This document shows positions 46,099 through 53,952 of a stretch of DNA of 64,000 nt, one piece after another. Numbering within the stretch: position 1 is the stretch's first letter; each line of letters begins with the position of its first letter. This DNA is from Desulfovibrio sp. TomC. Its GTDB lineage: Bacteria > Desulfobacterota > Desulfovibrionia > Desulfovibrionales > Desulfovibrionaceae. Under the pieces are notes generated by a model. The model saw only the letters and a list, made by a program, of their open reading frames with translations. It ran no database searches and was not told the DNA's origin. The position numbers and the translations under genes were made by a program. The stretch covers positions 124,001-188,000 of the forward strand of contig NZ_JSEH01000009.1 in NCBI RefSeq assembly GCF_000801335.2, in the 5' to 3' direction.

Positions 46099-47136
46099 TT
46101 ATATCTTCCGAATGCCCAATTCGCGCACCAGATGGCGCAGGGTGCGGGGGCTTATATCCAGGCGTTCGGCGGTTTTGGCCCGGTCGCCGCCGCAGGCGGC
46201 AAAGGCCCGCAGGATGGCCTGGGTCTTGGCCTGCTTCACGGCCTCGTCCAGGGTGACGGCGGCATTGGGATCGGACCCCCGGGGGGCGATTTCGCCGCCA
46301 AGGCGCATGTCCTCGGGCAAGTCGCCGGCGTCGATGGGGCCTTCGCGGCTGAGAAGGGCCAGGCGTTCGATGAGGTTTTTAAGCTCCCGCACATTGCCCG
46401 GCCAGTCATGACCGGTCAATTCCGTCAGGGCCGCCTTGGTGAAGCGCAGACCGGGCTTGTGGTAGCGCTGGCGGTAGATGGACAGGAAATACTCGGCCAG
46501 AAAAACGATGTCTCCGCTACGCTCTCGCAGGGGCGGCAGGACAAGCGGCACGACGTTTAGGCGGTAGTAGAGATCGGCCCGGAAGGCTCCCTGGCGCACC
46601 ATTTCGGTGAGTGTGCGGTTGGTGGCGGCCACGATCCGGGCGGCAAAGCGGATGGGCCGCTCTCCGCCGAGCCGGCGAAAGGAGCGTTCTTCCAGCACGC
46701 GCAGGAAATCGACTTGGTTTATGCCTGGGATTTCGCCCACTTCATCCAGAAACAGGGTGCCGTCGCCGGCCATCTCGAAGATGCCGCGCGAGACCTTGGC
46801 TGCGCCGGTGAAGGCTCCGGCCTCGTGGCCGAAGAATTTGTCGGCAAAGAGTTCGCCTTTGAGCACGCCGCAGTTGACCGGGACAAAGGGTTTTTTGCGC
46901 CGCCGGCTGAGGTTGTGGATGCACTGGGCCAGCAGTTCCTTGCCGGTGCCGGTTTCGCCGGAAATGAGCACGCAGGCGTCGGAGGGGGCGATCTGGGTGG
47001 CGAGGTCGTAGACGGCCTGCATCTCTGCGGAACAAAAGAGGAATTCTGCTTCAGGCGGGGCCTGTCCGGCGGTGACGGGATCGTCCGCGTCCAGCGGCAA
47101 ATATTTGCCGCAAAGCAACATGCTGGAATCAATCAT
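46099..47136 (-). CDS. Orphan sigma-54 enhancer-binding protein
   Basis: 345 residues from the ATG preceded by GGTGA; longer frames cross two palindromes. No receiver or PAS domain: a 30-residue leader, then AAA+ with Walker A GETGTGKE, intact GAFTGA (HEAGAFTGAA), Walker B GTLFLDEVGEIP, PPLRERSGDIV, and C-terminal HTH (RAKTAERLDISPRTLRHLV). Without an input domain it may be constitutive or controlled in trans, for instance by the GAFTGA-less PAS-AAA+ protein in the divergent operon. A palindrome lies inside its first codons, suggesting self-control. Confidence 0.88.
   Translation of the reverse strand: MIDSSMLLCGKYLPLDADDPVTAGQAPPEAEFLFCSAEMQAVYDLATQIAPSDACVLISGETGTGKELLAQCIHNLSRRRKKPFVPVNCGVLKGELFADKFFGHEAGAFTGAAKVSRGIFEMAGDGTLFLDEVGEIPGINQVDFLRVLEERSFRRLGGERPIRFAARIVAATNRTLTEMVRQGAFRADLYYRLNVVPLVLPPLRERSGDIVFLAEYFLSIYRQRYHKPGLRFTKAALTELTGHDWPGNVRELKNLIERLALLSREGPIDAGDLPEDMRLGGEIAPRGSDPNAAVTLDEAVKQAKTQAILRAFAACGGDRAKTAERLDISPRTLRHLVRELGIRKI
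47094..47111. promoter_or_regulatory. Palindromic activator site inside the regulator's 5' end
   Basis: GCGGCAAATATTTGCCGC is a perfect 18-bp palindrome spanning codons 9-14 or so of the sigma-54 activator. Two similar sites lie between the divergent genes, so it is probably the activator's own site. Confidence 0.6.
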
Positions 47137-47219
47137 GTTTGGCGTCACCGTCCGTGGCGTCGGGCATCGTGGCATTTGTCGGGACGGCCCACCATGCGCT
47201 ATTGGCCCCAAAATGACAA

Positions 47220-47235
47220 CGGCAAAAATTTGCCG
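47220..47235. promoter_or_regulatory. Activator site GGCAAA/TTTGCC, intergenic 1
   Basis: CGGCAAA-AA-TTTGCCG, perfect 7-bp arms, centred about 108 bp before the predicted sigma-54 start of the third TauE operon. Confidence 0.62.
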
Positions 47236-47240
47236 CAGGC

Positions 47241-47256
47241 CGGCAGATGTTTGCCG
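47241..47256. promoter_or_regulatory. Activator site GGCAAA/TTTGCC, intergenic 2
   Basis: CGGCAGATGTTTGCCG, one mismatch from a dyad, centred about 87 bp before the predicted start and 21 bp (two helical turns) from the previous site. Confidence 0.58.
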
Positions 47257-47308
47257 TCCTGGGGGTGGCGAGAAATGTTAATGTACTGAAATTAAAACTA
47301 ATTCAAAA

Positions 47309-47324
47309 AGGCACAATCCTTGAT
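47309..47324 (+). promoter_or_regulatory. Probable sigma-54 promoter of the third TauE operon
   Basis: AGGCACA-ATCC-TTGAT: GG and GA ten bases apart, a weaker match at -12 (GA for GC). Predicted start near 47335 gives a 107-base leader before the TauE ATG. Confidence 0.5.
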
Positions 47325-47441
47325 AAGAGGGGTGGCAAGGGACGGTTCGCACCGATTGCCGCGGACCACGGCCTTGCCCGCGCCATCGGCCGGAGCCGGG
47401 CCTGCCCACCACACCACTTGGAAAAGGAGAACGAGAGGATC

Positions 47442-48413
47442 ATGAAACGGCAAATTTTTCTGAAAGCGGGCCTGCCGGTCCTCGCGGCTGCCCTGCTGAT
47501 CGCGGTCTTCGCCATGGCGGCCCAGAACGACGCGGCCGTGACCCAGGCCCTGACCCAGGCCGGGGCCTCCGGCCCCTGGTGGATGTGGCCCCTCATCTTG
47601 TTGTTTTTCTGCTTCATCCTCGGCATCATCGCGGTGTTGGCCGGGGTTGGCGGCGGCGTGCTCTACGTGCCGCTGGTCAGCGGATTTTTCCCGTTCCACC
47701 TCGACTTCGTGCGCGGCGCGGGCCTGATGGTGGCCCTGGCCGGAGCCCTGGCCGCCGGACCGGGTCTGCTCAAACGCAACCTGGCCTCGCTGCGTCTGGC
47801 CCTGCCCGTGGCCCTTATCGCCTCGTCCTGCGCCATCGTCGGGGCCATGATCGGTCTGGCCCTGCCCACCAACGTCGTGCAGACCTGCCTTGGGGCCACC
47901 ATTCTTTTCATCGCCATCCTCATTCTCAAATCGAAGAACGTGGCCGTGCCTGAAGTGAAAAATCCCGATGCCCTGGGCATTGCCCTGGGGATGAACGGCG
48001 TCTACCACGACGCCTCGTCGGGCCAGGACTATGCCTGGAAGACCCACCGCACCCTGCCCGGCCTTTTGATGTTCATCATCATCGGCGTCATGGCCGGTAT
48101 GTTCGGTCTGGGCGCGGGCTGGGCCAACGTTCCGGTGTTGAACCTCATGATGGGCGTGCCGCTCAAGGTCGCGGTCGGCACTTCCAAGTTCCTGCTGTCG
48201 ATCACCGACACCTCGGCCGCCTGGATCTATTTGAACCAGGGCTGCGTCATTCCGCTCATGGCCATTCCGTCCATCGTGGGCCTCATGTTTGGTTCCTTCG
48301 TGGGCGTGCGGCTTCTGGCCAAAGCCAAGCCGAAGTTTATTCGCTACATGGTTATTGGCGTGCTCCTTTTCTCCGGAGCCAAGGCGCTGCTCAAGGGCCT
48401 GGGCATCGGCTGA
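47442..48413 (+). CDS. TauE/SafE family anion exporter (copy 3)
   Basis: 323 residues from ATG after GAGAGGATC. An extra N-terminal helix (about 8-26) may be a signal anchor; then two four-helix halves with AVLAGVGGGVLYVPLVSGF and MAGMFGLGAGWANVPVLNL as the family glycine motifs. A cytoplasmic loop (about 168-195) joins them. Divergent from the orphan sigma-54 activator and first in a long plus-strand run. The next gene is a DUF1634-like membrane protein, a frequent TauE partner. Confidence 0.9.
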   Translation: MKRQIFLKAGLPVLAAALLIAVFAMAAQNDAAVTQALTQAGASGPWWMWPLILLFFCFILGIIAVLAGVGGGVLYVPLVSGFFPFHLDFVRGAGLMVALAGALAAGPGLLKRNLASLRLALPVALIASSCAIVGAMIGLALPTNVVQTCLGATILFIAILILKSKNVAVPEVKNPDALGIALGMNGVYHDASSGQDYAWKTHRTLPGLLMFIIIGVMAGMFGLGAGWANVPVLNLMMGVPLKVAVGTSKFLLSITDTSAAWIYLNQGCVIPLMAIPSIVGLMFGSFVGVRLLAKAKPKFIRYMVIGVLLFSGAKALLKGLGIG

Positions 48414-48459
48414 GCCTCGTTTACAACCACTCACGACACGACACGAAACGGAGATTTCC

Positions 48460-48879
48460 ATGAGCACCGATACCTCGAAGACCCCACCGGAACAGGTCCT
48501 GTACTCCAACATGCTCTTTTATGGCTGCTGGGGCTCCCTGGCCCTCATGGCCGTGACCTATGTGCTCTACATAAGCGGCGTGGTCACCCCCCATGTGCCG
48601 CTTGATACCGTGACCCAGCTGTGGTCCCAGCCGGTCAAGGCCTACCTGGCCCAGGGCAACGTGCCCACGGGCTGGGGCTGGTTCAAACTTATCGGCCAGG
48701 GTGATTTTCTCAATTTTATCGGCATCGTGCTTTTGGCCGGCATGACCATCCTGTGCTATGTGCCGCTTATTGGCGCGTACCTGAAAAAGAAGGAGCCGAT
48801 TTTCGCCGCCATCGCCGTGCTGGAAATCCTGGTGCTTGCCTTTGCCGCTTCCGGCATCGTCGGCGGCGGGGGACACTAG
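48460..48879 (+). CDS. DUF1634-like membrane protein
   Basis: 139 residues; ACGGAG before the ATG. Three predicted helices (about 25-42, 83-105, 112-133) with a periplasmic loop. The segment GDFLNFIGIVLLAGMTILCY followed by a short KKKE loop and a last helix resembles DUF1634, a family encoded next to TauE/SafE exporters. Role is presumably as transporter partner. Family assignment is moderate. Confidence 0.65.
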   Translation: MSTDTSKTPPEQVLYSNMLFYGCWGSLALMAVTYVLYISGVVTPHVPLDTVTQLWSQPVKAYLAQGNVPTGWGWFKLIGQGDFLNFIGIVLLAGMTILCYVPLIGAYLKKKEPIFAAIAVLEILVLAFAASGIVGGGGH

Positions 48880-48963
48880 GCCTGCCCGCTTCCCTGTGGC
48901 CGGCGGTTCGACTATCGTGACACCTCGCAGTATGCGAAGCGCCGCAGGCATGGAGGAGTGAGC

Positions 48964-50241
48964 GTGGCAACAACGGACAAGGCGGTTTGGTTTGCCGAGA
49001 GTGGGTTGGACTTGCCCGGTTTCCTGGACGCGCTGCCGCTCGGGGCCGCCGTCTACGACAGCCTCGGGCGAGTCCTCTACCTCAATGGGTATCTGCAACG
49101 GTTGACCGGCTTCAGCCTGGACGAGGCCCGGGGACTGCCCTGCCGGCACGTGCTGCGCACAGCCCAGTGCGGCCGGGACTGTCCCCTGACGCGCCAGGAC
49201 GGCTGCGAGCCGTCCCTGGACACGGACATCGTCAACCGGGGCCGACGCAAGATACCCGTGCGCTTAAGCTCCCGGCTGGTGCGCACTACGGACGGCCAAC
49301 CCCTGTACCGCGTGGACTTTGTGGAAGAACTGGCCCAGCGGGGGACCGACGGCATGTTGACGAAAAAGTCCGGCCTGGGGGCGCTGATCGGCAAGAGCGC
49401 GGTGATGGAGGACATCCTCTCGGTGCTGCCGGAGTTTGCCCGGTCCGACCGGCCGGTGCTCCTGGTCGGCGAGACCGGCACGGGCAAGGATCTCATCGCC
49501 GAGCTGATCCATGAAAGTTCCCTGCGGGCCAAACGACCGTTTTTGCGGATGAATCTGGGTTTTTTGCCGGCCGATCTGCTGGAGGCCGAACTCTTTGGCC
49601 GCGCGGCCGAGGAAGGCTCTGGCCTGGAGGGGATTCGCGGCCGCTTTCAGGAAGCGGCCGGGGGAAGCATGTTCTTCCCGGAACTCTCCGATGTGCCGCT
49701 GCCCCTGCAACAGCGTCTGGCCGCCTTTCTCGAAACCGGCAGCGTGTGCCCCCAGGGCGAAACGACGCCGCAACCCCTCGACCTCAGGCTGCTCTTCGCC
49801 ACCCAGCGAAATCCCGAAGAACTGGCCGAAAAGGGCCTGCTCGATCCGGATTTTTACAAAGAGCTCAGCGTGCTGCGCCTCGACCTGCCGCCGCTTCGGG
49901 CCAGGGGCGAGGACCTGCCCTTTTTGCTGGCCTATTTTGCCGAACGCTTTGCCGAACGCTTCAAGAAAAACGTCAAGGGATTTTCCCCGGAGGCCATGAG
50001 CGTCCTGGCCGAATATCCCTACCCCGGCAATGTGCGCGAGCTGCGCAACATCGTCGAATACGCCGTCATGACCTCCAAGACCTCCCTGATCGTGCCGGCC
50101 AACCTGCCGGTCTACGTGCCGGTGCGCCCGGCCCCGGCCGCGGCCGCCGGATCGGGGACGGCCGGGACGTCTGGGGACGCGCCCAAACCCAAGGCGGCCA
50201 AAGCCAGGAAAGAGCCGGCCGGCAAAAGGAGCGGGTCATGA
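48964..50241 (+). CDS. PAS-AAA+ sigma-54-activator relative lacking GAFTGA and HTH
   Basis: 425 residues from the GTG seven bases after GGAGG. PAS domain (about 18-125) with a four-cysteine cluster Cys60-Cys69-Cys73-Cys81, of the kind seen in anaerobe PAS activators and possibly an Fe-S or redox centre. The AAA+ domain has Walker A GETGTGKD, but GAFTGA is replaced by GRAAEEGSG, Walker B reads GGSMFFPELSDVP without the acidic DE pair, and the HTH is replaced by a basic Ala/Pro/Lys tail. So it probably neither hydrolyses ATP well nor activates sigma-54 alone; it may sense redox and modulate the orphan activator at 46 kb. Confidence 0.8.
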   Translation: MATTDKAVWFAESGLDLPGFLDALPLGAAVYDSLGRVLYLNGYLQRLTGFSLDEARGLPCRHVLRTAQCGRDCPLTRQDGCEPSLDTDIVNRGRRKIPVRLSSRLVRTTDGQPLYRVDFVEELAQRGTDGMLTKKSGLGALIGKSAVMEDILSVLPEFARSDRPVLLVGETGTGKDLIAELIHESSLRAKRPFLRMNLGFLPADLLEAELFGRAAEEGSGLEGIRGRFQEAAGGSMFFPELSDVPLPLQQRLAAFLETGSVCPQGETTPQPLDLRLLFATQRNPEELAEKGLLDPDFYKELSVLRLDLPPLRARGEDLPFLLAYFAERFAERFKKNVKGFSPEAMSVLAEYPYPGNVRELRNIVEYAVMTSKTSLIVPANLPVYVPVRPAPAAAAGSGTAGTSGDAPKPKAAKARKEPAGKRSGS

Positions 50242-50588
50242 GCGGACACAGGGTGCTCATTGCCCTTCGCGGCAACGAGGTGGCCTGGCGTTTTGACAAG
50301 ACGGCCGAGGCCCTGGTGTGCGATATTGACGATGCTGGCGAGGTGACATCCCGCTCCGAGATCATTTTCGCCCGCAATTCCGGTGAAGACCTCTGCGAAT
50401 ACGTCCTGGCCCACAACATCGACACCGTCGTGGCCGGGGGGGTGGAAGAGGAATATTACCACTACCTGCGCTGGAAGCGGGTGGACGTCATCGACAACGT
50501 GGCCGGCGAACTTGGCCCGGTGCTGGATCGTCTGGCCCGGGGGCGGCTCACTTCAGGGGACATCCTGTTTCCCCAGGGCGGGGCATGA
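50238..50588 (+). CDS. NifX/NifB-C-type small protein (dinitrogenase iron-molybdenum cofactor family)
   Basis: 116 residues; ATG overlaps the previous stop, AAAAGGAG before it. RNase-H-like fold pattern of PF02579: VLIALRGNEVAWRFDKTAEALVC, then IDTVVAGGVEEEYYHYLRW and VIDNVAGELGPVLDRLARG. Family members bind metal-sulfur cofactors or act as small regulators; many stand-alone copies in sulfate reducers and methanogens are uncharacterised. Its place between a Cys-cluster PAS protein and an HK suggests a signalling role and not nitrogenase assembly; there are no nif genes here. Confidence 0.7.
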   Translation: MSGHRVLIALRGNEVAWRFDKTAEALVCDIDDAGEVTSRSEIIFARNSGEDLCEYVLAHNIDTVVAGGVEEEYYHYLRWKRVDVIDNVAGELGPVLDRLARGRLTSGDILFPQGGA

Positions 50589-52303
50589 GCATGTTTGGCG
50601 CAGCTTTCAAACGACATCTGGAAGGTCTCGGTTCCTCCGACGTGATCGTCACCCCCCGGGTCTATAAGTCGCTTCGCCGCAAGATCACGGCCTTGATGCT
50701 CATTACCGCCACCTTGCCCCTGGCCATCATGGCCTGGCTCAACTACCACGAATACCAGAAAGCCCTGTCGCGCGAGATCCAAAACCCGCTGCGGGTCATC
50801 GTCAACAAGTCGAAAAACTCCTTCGAGCTGTTTCTGGCCGAACGTACCTCGGCCGTGGGCTTCATTGCCCAGGCCTACACCTTTAACGAGCTGGCCAATG
50901 AACCGGATCTGGCCCGGATTCTCAAGATCCTGCAGACAGAATACGTCGGGTTCGTCGACATCGGCCTCATTAACGACAAGGGCGAGCTGGTCAATTACGT
51001 CGGTCCCTATGCCCTCAAAGGCCACAACTACGCCGAACAGACCTGGTTTAACGAGGTGCGCGTCAAGGGCCGCTATATTTCCGATGTGTTCATGGGGTTC
51101 CGTAAATTTCCCCACGTGGTCGTGGCCGTGCGCCACACCCTGGCCTCTGGCGAACCCTTTATCGTGCGGGCCACGCTTGATACCCACCAGTTCGACAAGA
51201 TCATTGCCTCCATGGGGCTGGAACCGGGCTCCGACGCCTTTCTGCTCAACCGGGCCGGCATCCTCCAGACCAGTTCCCAGCGCTTCGGCAAGGTGCTCGA
51301 CACCTTTTCCCTGCCCATGCCGCCGCCGACCTTCGAAGCCACGGTGCTCCAGCAGCAGGACGCCGACGGCGAAGACATCTTTTTGGCCTATACCTATTTC
51401 CCGGAAAGCGATTTCGTGCTGGCGGCGATCAAGCCCAAGGCCCAGATGCTGCGGACCTGGTACACGGTGCGCGGCGATCTGGTCTTTATCTTCTGCGCCG
51501 GGGTGCTGGCCGTGTTCCTGGCCTCCTACAAGCTGACCGATCTGCTCCTTCGCCGGATGCGCGAGGCCGAGGAACACCGCGAGCTGGCCCTGCGCCAGGT
51601 GGAACACGCCCAGAAACTTTCTTCCATCGGCCGGCTGGCGGCCGGCGTGGCCCACGAGATCAACAACCCCCTGGCGGTCATCAACGAAAAGACCGGACTG
51701 ATGCGCGATCTGATCGGGATGCGCGAGGATTTCCCGGACAAGGAGCGCTACCTGCTCCTGATCGATTCGGTGTTAAAGACCGTCATGCGCTGCCGCGACA
51801 TCACCCGGCGCATGCTCGGCTTCGCCCGCCGCCTCGACGTCAGCCTGGAGGAACTCGACCTCAACGACGTGATCACCGAAACCAGCGGCTTTCTCACCCA
51901 GGAGGCCCTGCACCGCAAGATCGAGCTGATCCTTGATCTCGACCACAACGCCCCGCGCATCATGTCCGACCGGGGCCAGCTGCAGCAGGTGTTCTTGAAC
52001 ATCTTAAACAACGCCCTGGCCGCCGTCCCGGACAACGGCCACATCGAGGTGCGGACCCGGGGCGAGGCCGAGGGCATTGTGGTCGAAGTGCGCGACAACG
52101 GCTGCGGCATGAGCAAGGACACCCTGGCCTGCATTTTCGAGCCGTTTTTCACCACCAAAAAGACCAAGGGCACGGGCCTGGGGCTGTCCATCACCTATGG
52201 CATCGTCAAGCGCCTTGGCGGCGAGATCGGCGTTGAGAGCGAGATCGACCATGGCACGGCCTTTACCCTGCGCTTTCCCAAACATCCCAAACACGAGGCG
52301 TAG
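50585..52303 (+). CDS. Membrane histidine kinase with dCache-type sensor
   Basis: 572 residues; ATG overlaps the previous stop. Membrane helix (about 33-52), a large periplasmic double-Cache sensor (about 55-290) with QTWFNEVRVKGRYISDVFMG and DAFLLNRAGILQTSS, second helix (about 297-318), coiled linker, DHp with His357 (GVAHEINNP), HATPase (LNILNNALAA, RDNGCGM, FEPFFTTKKTKGTGLGLS). Different sensor class from the other three kinases. Its partners are probably the receiver six bases downstream and the others in the run. Confidence 0.92.
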   Translation: MSMFGAAFKRHLEGLGSSDVIVTPRVYKSLRRKITALMLITATLPLAIMAWLNYHEYQKALSREIQNPLRVIVNKSKNSFELFLAERTSAVGFIAQAYTFNELANEPDLARILKILQTEYVGFVDIGLINDKGELVNYVGPYALKGHNYAEQTWFNEVRVKGRYISDVFMGFRKFPHVVVAVRHTLASGEPFIVRATLDTHQFDKIIASMGLEPGSDAFLLNRAGILQTSSQRFGKVLDTFSLPMPPPTFEATVLQQQDADGEDIFLAYTYFPESDFVLAAIKPKAQMLRTWYTVRGDLVFIFCAGVLAVFLASYKLTDLLLRRMREAEEHRELALRQVEHAQKLSSIGRLAAGVAHEINNPLAVINEKTGLMRDLIGMREDFPDKERYLLLIDSVLKTVMRCRDITRRMLGFARRLDVSLEELDLNDVITETSGFLTQEALHRKIELILDLDHNAPRIMSDRGQLQQVFLNILNNALAAVPDNGHIEVRTRGEAEGIVVEVRDNGCGMSKDTLACIFEPFFTTKKTKGTGLGLSITYGIVKRLGGEIGVESEIDHGTAFTLRFPKHPKHEA

Positions 52304-52309
52304 CACGCG

Positions 52310-52696
52310 ATGCGCATACACGACGTCAATATCCTGCTTGTGGACGATGAGAAGGAATTTACCGCCACCCTGGCCGAACGCATGGCGCTTCGGGGACTGC
52401 GGGTGCGCTGCGTCTATTCCGGCGAGGAGGCCTTGCGGGAAATCGCAACCGAAAAACCCGACGTGGTGGTCATGGACGTCATGATGCCGGGGCTTAAGGG
52501 CCTGGACATCCTGCGCCACTTGAAGGCCACCAACCCGGAAATCCAGGTCATCCTGCTCACCGGGCAGGCCGGCACCCGCGACGGCATGGAAGGCATGAAG
52601 CTTGGGGCCTTTGATTACCTGTTAAAGCCCCTGGAACTCGACGCCCTGCTGGCCAAGATCGCCGAGGCGGCCGCCGTGGCCGGGAAAGCCCAATGA
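52310..52696 (+). CDS. Single-domain response regulator
   Basis: 128 residues, six bases after the kinase. Receiver with LLVDDE, phospho-acceptor Asp56 (VVMDVMMPGLKG), Thr in LLTGQAG, Lys in LLKPLE. No output domain. Overlaps the next gene by four bases. It resembles the receiver at 53417 (same TLxERxxxR and VVYSGEEAL-type phrases), so the two likely arose by duplication. Confidence 0.9.
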   Translation: MRIHDVNILLVDDEKEFTATLAERMALRGLRVRCVYSGEEALREIATEKPDVVVMDVMMPGLKGLDILRHLKATNPEIQVILLTGQAGTRDGMEGMKLGAFDYLLKPLELDALLAKIAEAAAVAGKAQ

Positions 52697-53406
52697 GCGC
52701 CGCCGTACCCGAGAACGGCGACGGCCTGTTTCTTTCCACGGTGACGGGAACGGCCTGCCACGATCTCATGAACATCTACGCCACCTTCACCCAGGCGTTT
52801 GGCCTGATGGAGGACTGTCTGGCCGCCGATGTCCGCACCCGCCGCCGTACGCTCGGCATCAAGGGCGGCTTTGAGTATCGCGAACGCTTTGTGGAACTCC
52901 TGGCCATGCTGCGCGGCCAGCTGGCCCGGGCCGTGGGCCTGACCGAAGCCCTGGCCCTGGCCGCCCACAGCCTGGACCGGGACGGCCGGCCGGCCAGCCC
53001 GCCGGAAGCCCTGGCGGCCGTGCTGCTGTTGGCCGAACGGCTGCTCAAGCGCCGCAAGATCACTGCCGTGCTTTCTGCGCCTCAGGCCGACGACGCAAAG
53101 GACTGGCCGGCGATACGCCGGGCCGACTACCTGGGGCCGGTTCTGCTGGCGCTTTTGGCCTGCCTGCCCCATCTGCCCATGGGCGGGGAGGTGCGCCTGA
53201 CCTGCCAGGCGGCCGGCGACGCCCTGACCGTGACCTTTGCCTCGGGCGAAGGCGGATTTTGCGACGAAGCCCGGCAGGCCTGCCTGGATGCGGCCCGGGC
53301 CGCCGGGGCCGAGATTGTCCCTGGCGACCGCCTGACCCTTGTTTTTCGGGAACAGCCAACGACACCACCGGCTTCATGTCCGCCCGCAGCGGACGGGGCC
53401 TCATAA
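52693..53406 (+). CDS. Degenerate histidine-kinase-like or phosphotransfer protein
   Basis: 237 residues. Near the N-terminus TACHDLMNIYATFTQAFGLM looks like a DHp helix: HDLMN matches the HExxN kinase box. Residues about 100-215 keep the strand pattern of the ATPase domain end (GGEVRLTCQAAGDALTVTF) but no N, G1 or G2 box is visible. It probably cannot bind ATP and may be a His phosphotransfer or DHp-only partner shuttling phosphate between the flanking receivers. Translationally coupled to both neighbours. Confidence 0.6.
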   Translation: MSAAVPENGDGLFLSTVTGTACHDLMNIYATFTQAFGLMEDCLAADVRTRRRTLGIKGGFEYRERFVELLAMLRGQLARAVGLTEALALAAHSLDRDGRPASPPEALAAVLLLAERLLKRRKITAVLSAPQADDAKDWPAIRRADYLGPVLLALLACLPHLPMGGEVRLTCQAAGDALTVTFASGEGGFCDEARQACLDAARAAGAEIVPGDRLTLVFREQPTTPPASCPPAADGAS

Positions 53407-53416
53407 GGAGACTGCC

Positions 53417-53869
53417 ATGAAAAAGATCAAGCTGCTGCTGGTCGATGATGAGGAAAACTTCGTCAACACCCTGTCTGAGCGCCTCAAGATGCGCGACGTG
53501 CCCTCCCGGGTGGTCTACTCCGGCGAGGAAGCCCTGGAGGCGGTGCAGTCCGACGCCCCGGACGTGGTGGTGCTCGACTTGCGGATGCCTGGCATCGACG
53601 GCATGGAAGTGCTGCGCAAGGTCCGCAAGAGCAACCCCGAGGTGCGCGTCGTCATTTTGACCGGCCACGGCAACGAGGCCATTGAAGAGGAAGTCAAAAA
53701 GCTCGGCGCCTTCCACTACCACAAAAAGCCGGTGGAAATCGACGAACTGCTCGGCACGGTCAAAAAGGCCTACCGCGACAAGCTCGACGACGCCATGGTG
53801 GCCGCCACCTTTGCCCAGGCCGGCGCGTTTGATGAGGCCCATGACATCTTAAACGAGGACAAAGAGTAG
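53417..53869 (+). CDS. Response regulator with short helical tail
   Basis: 150 residues; AAGGAG before ATG. Receiver with LLVDDE, phospho-acceptor Asp54 (VVLDLRMPGIDG), Thr in ILTGHG, Lys in HKKPVE. The C-terminal 30 residues (DKLDDAMVAATFAQAGAFDEAHDIL) are a helical extension, not a DNA-binding domain. Third receiver-bearing step of the run counting the one fused to the kinase downstream. Confidence 0.88.
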   Translation: MKKIKLLLVDDEENFVNTLSERLKMRDVPSRVVYSGEEALEAVQSDAPDVVVLDLRMPGIDGMEVLRKVRKSNPEVRVVILTGHGNEAIEEEVKKLGAFHYHKKPVEIDELLGTVKKAYRDKLDDAMVAATFAQAGAFDEAHDILNEDKE

Positions 53870-53952
53870 GGCGCACCGTCCGCAGGAAGGTCCCGCGTGT
53901 GGCCGCGCCGCAAGGCGCGGGGCGCAGGCAGGGACCATGGAGGAGACGGCCG

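Noticed and set aside
46099-47211. Longer start of the orphan activator at 47211
   Set aside because: The extra 25 residues lack a ribosome site and the extension would cover intergenic control sequence.
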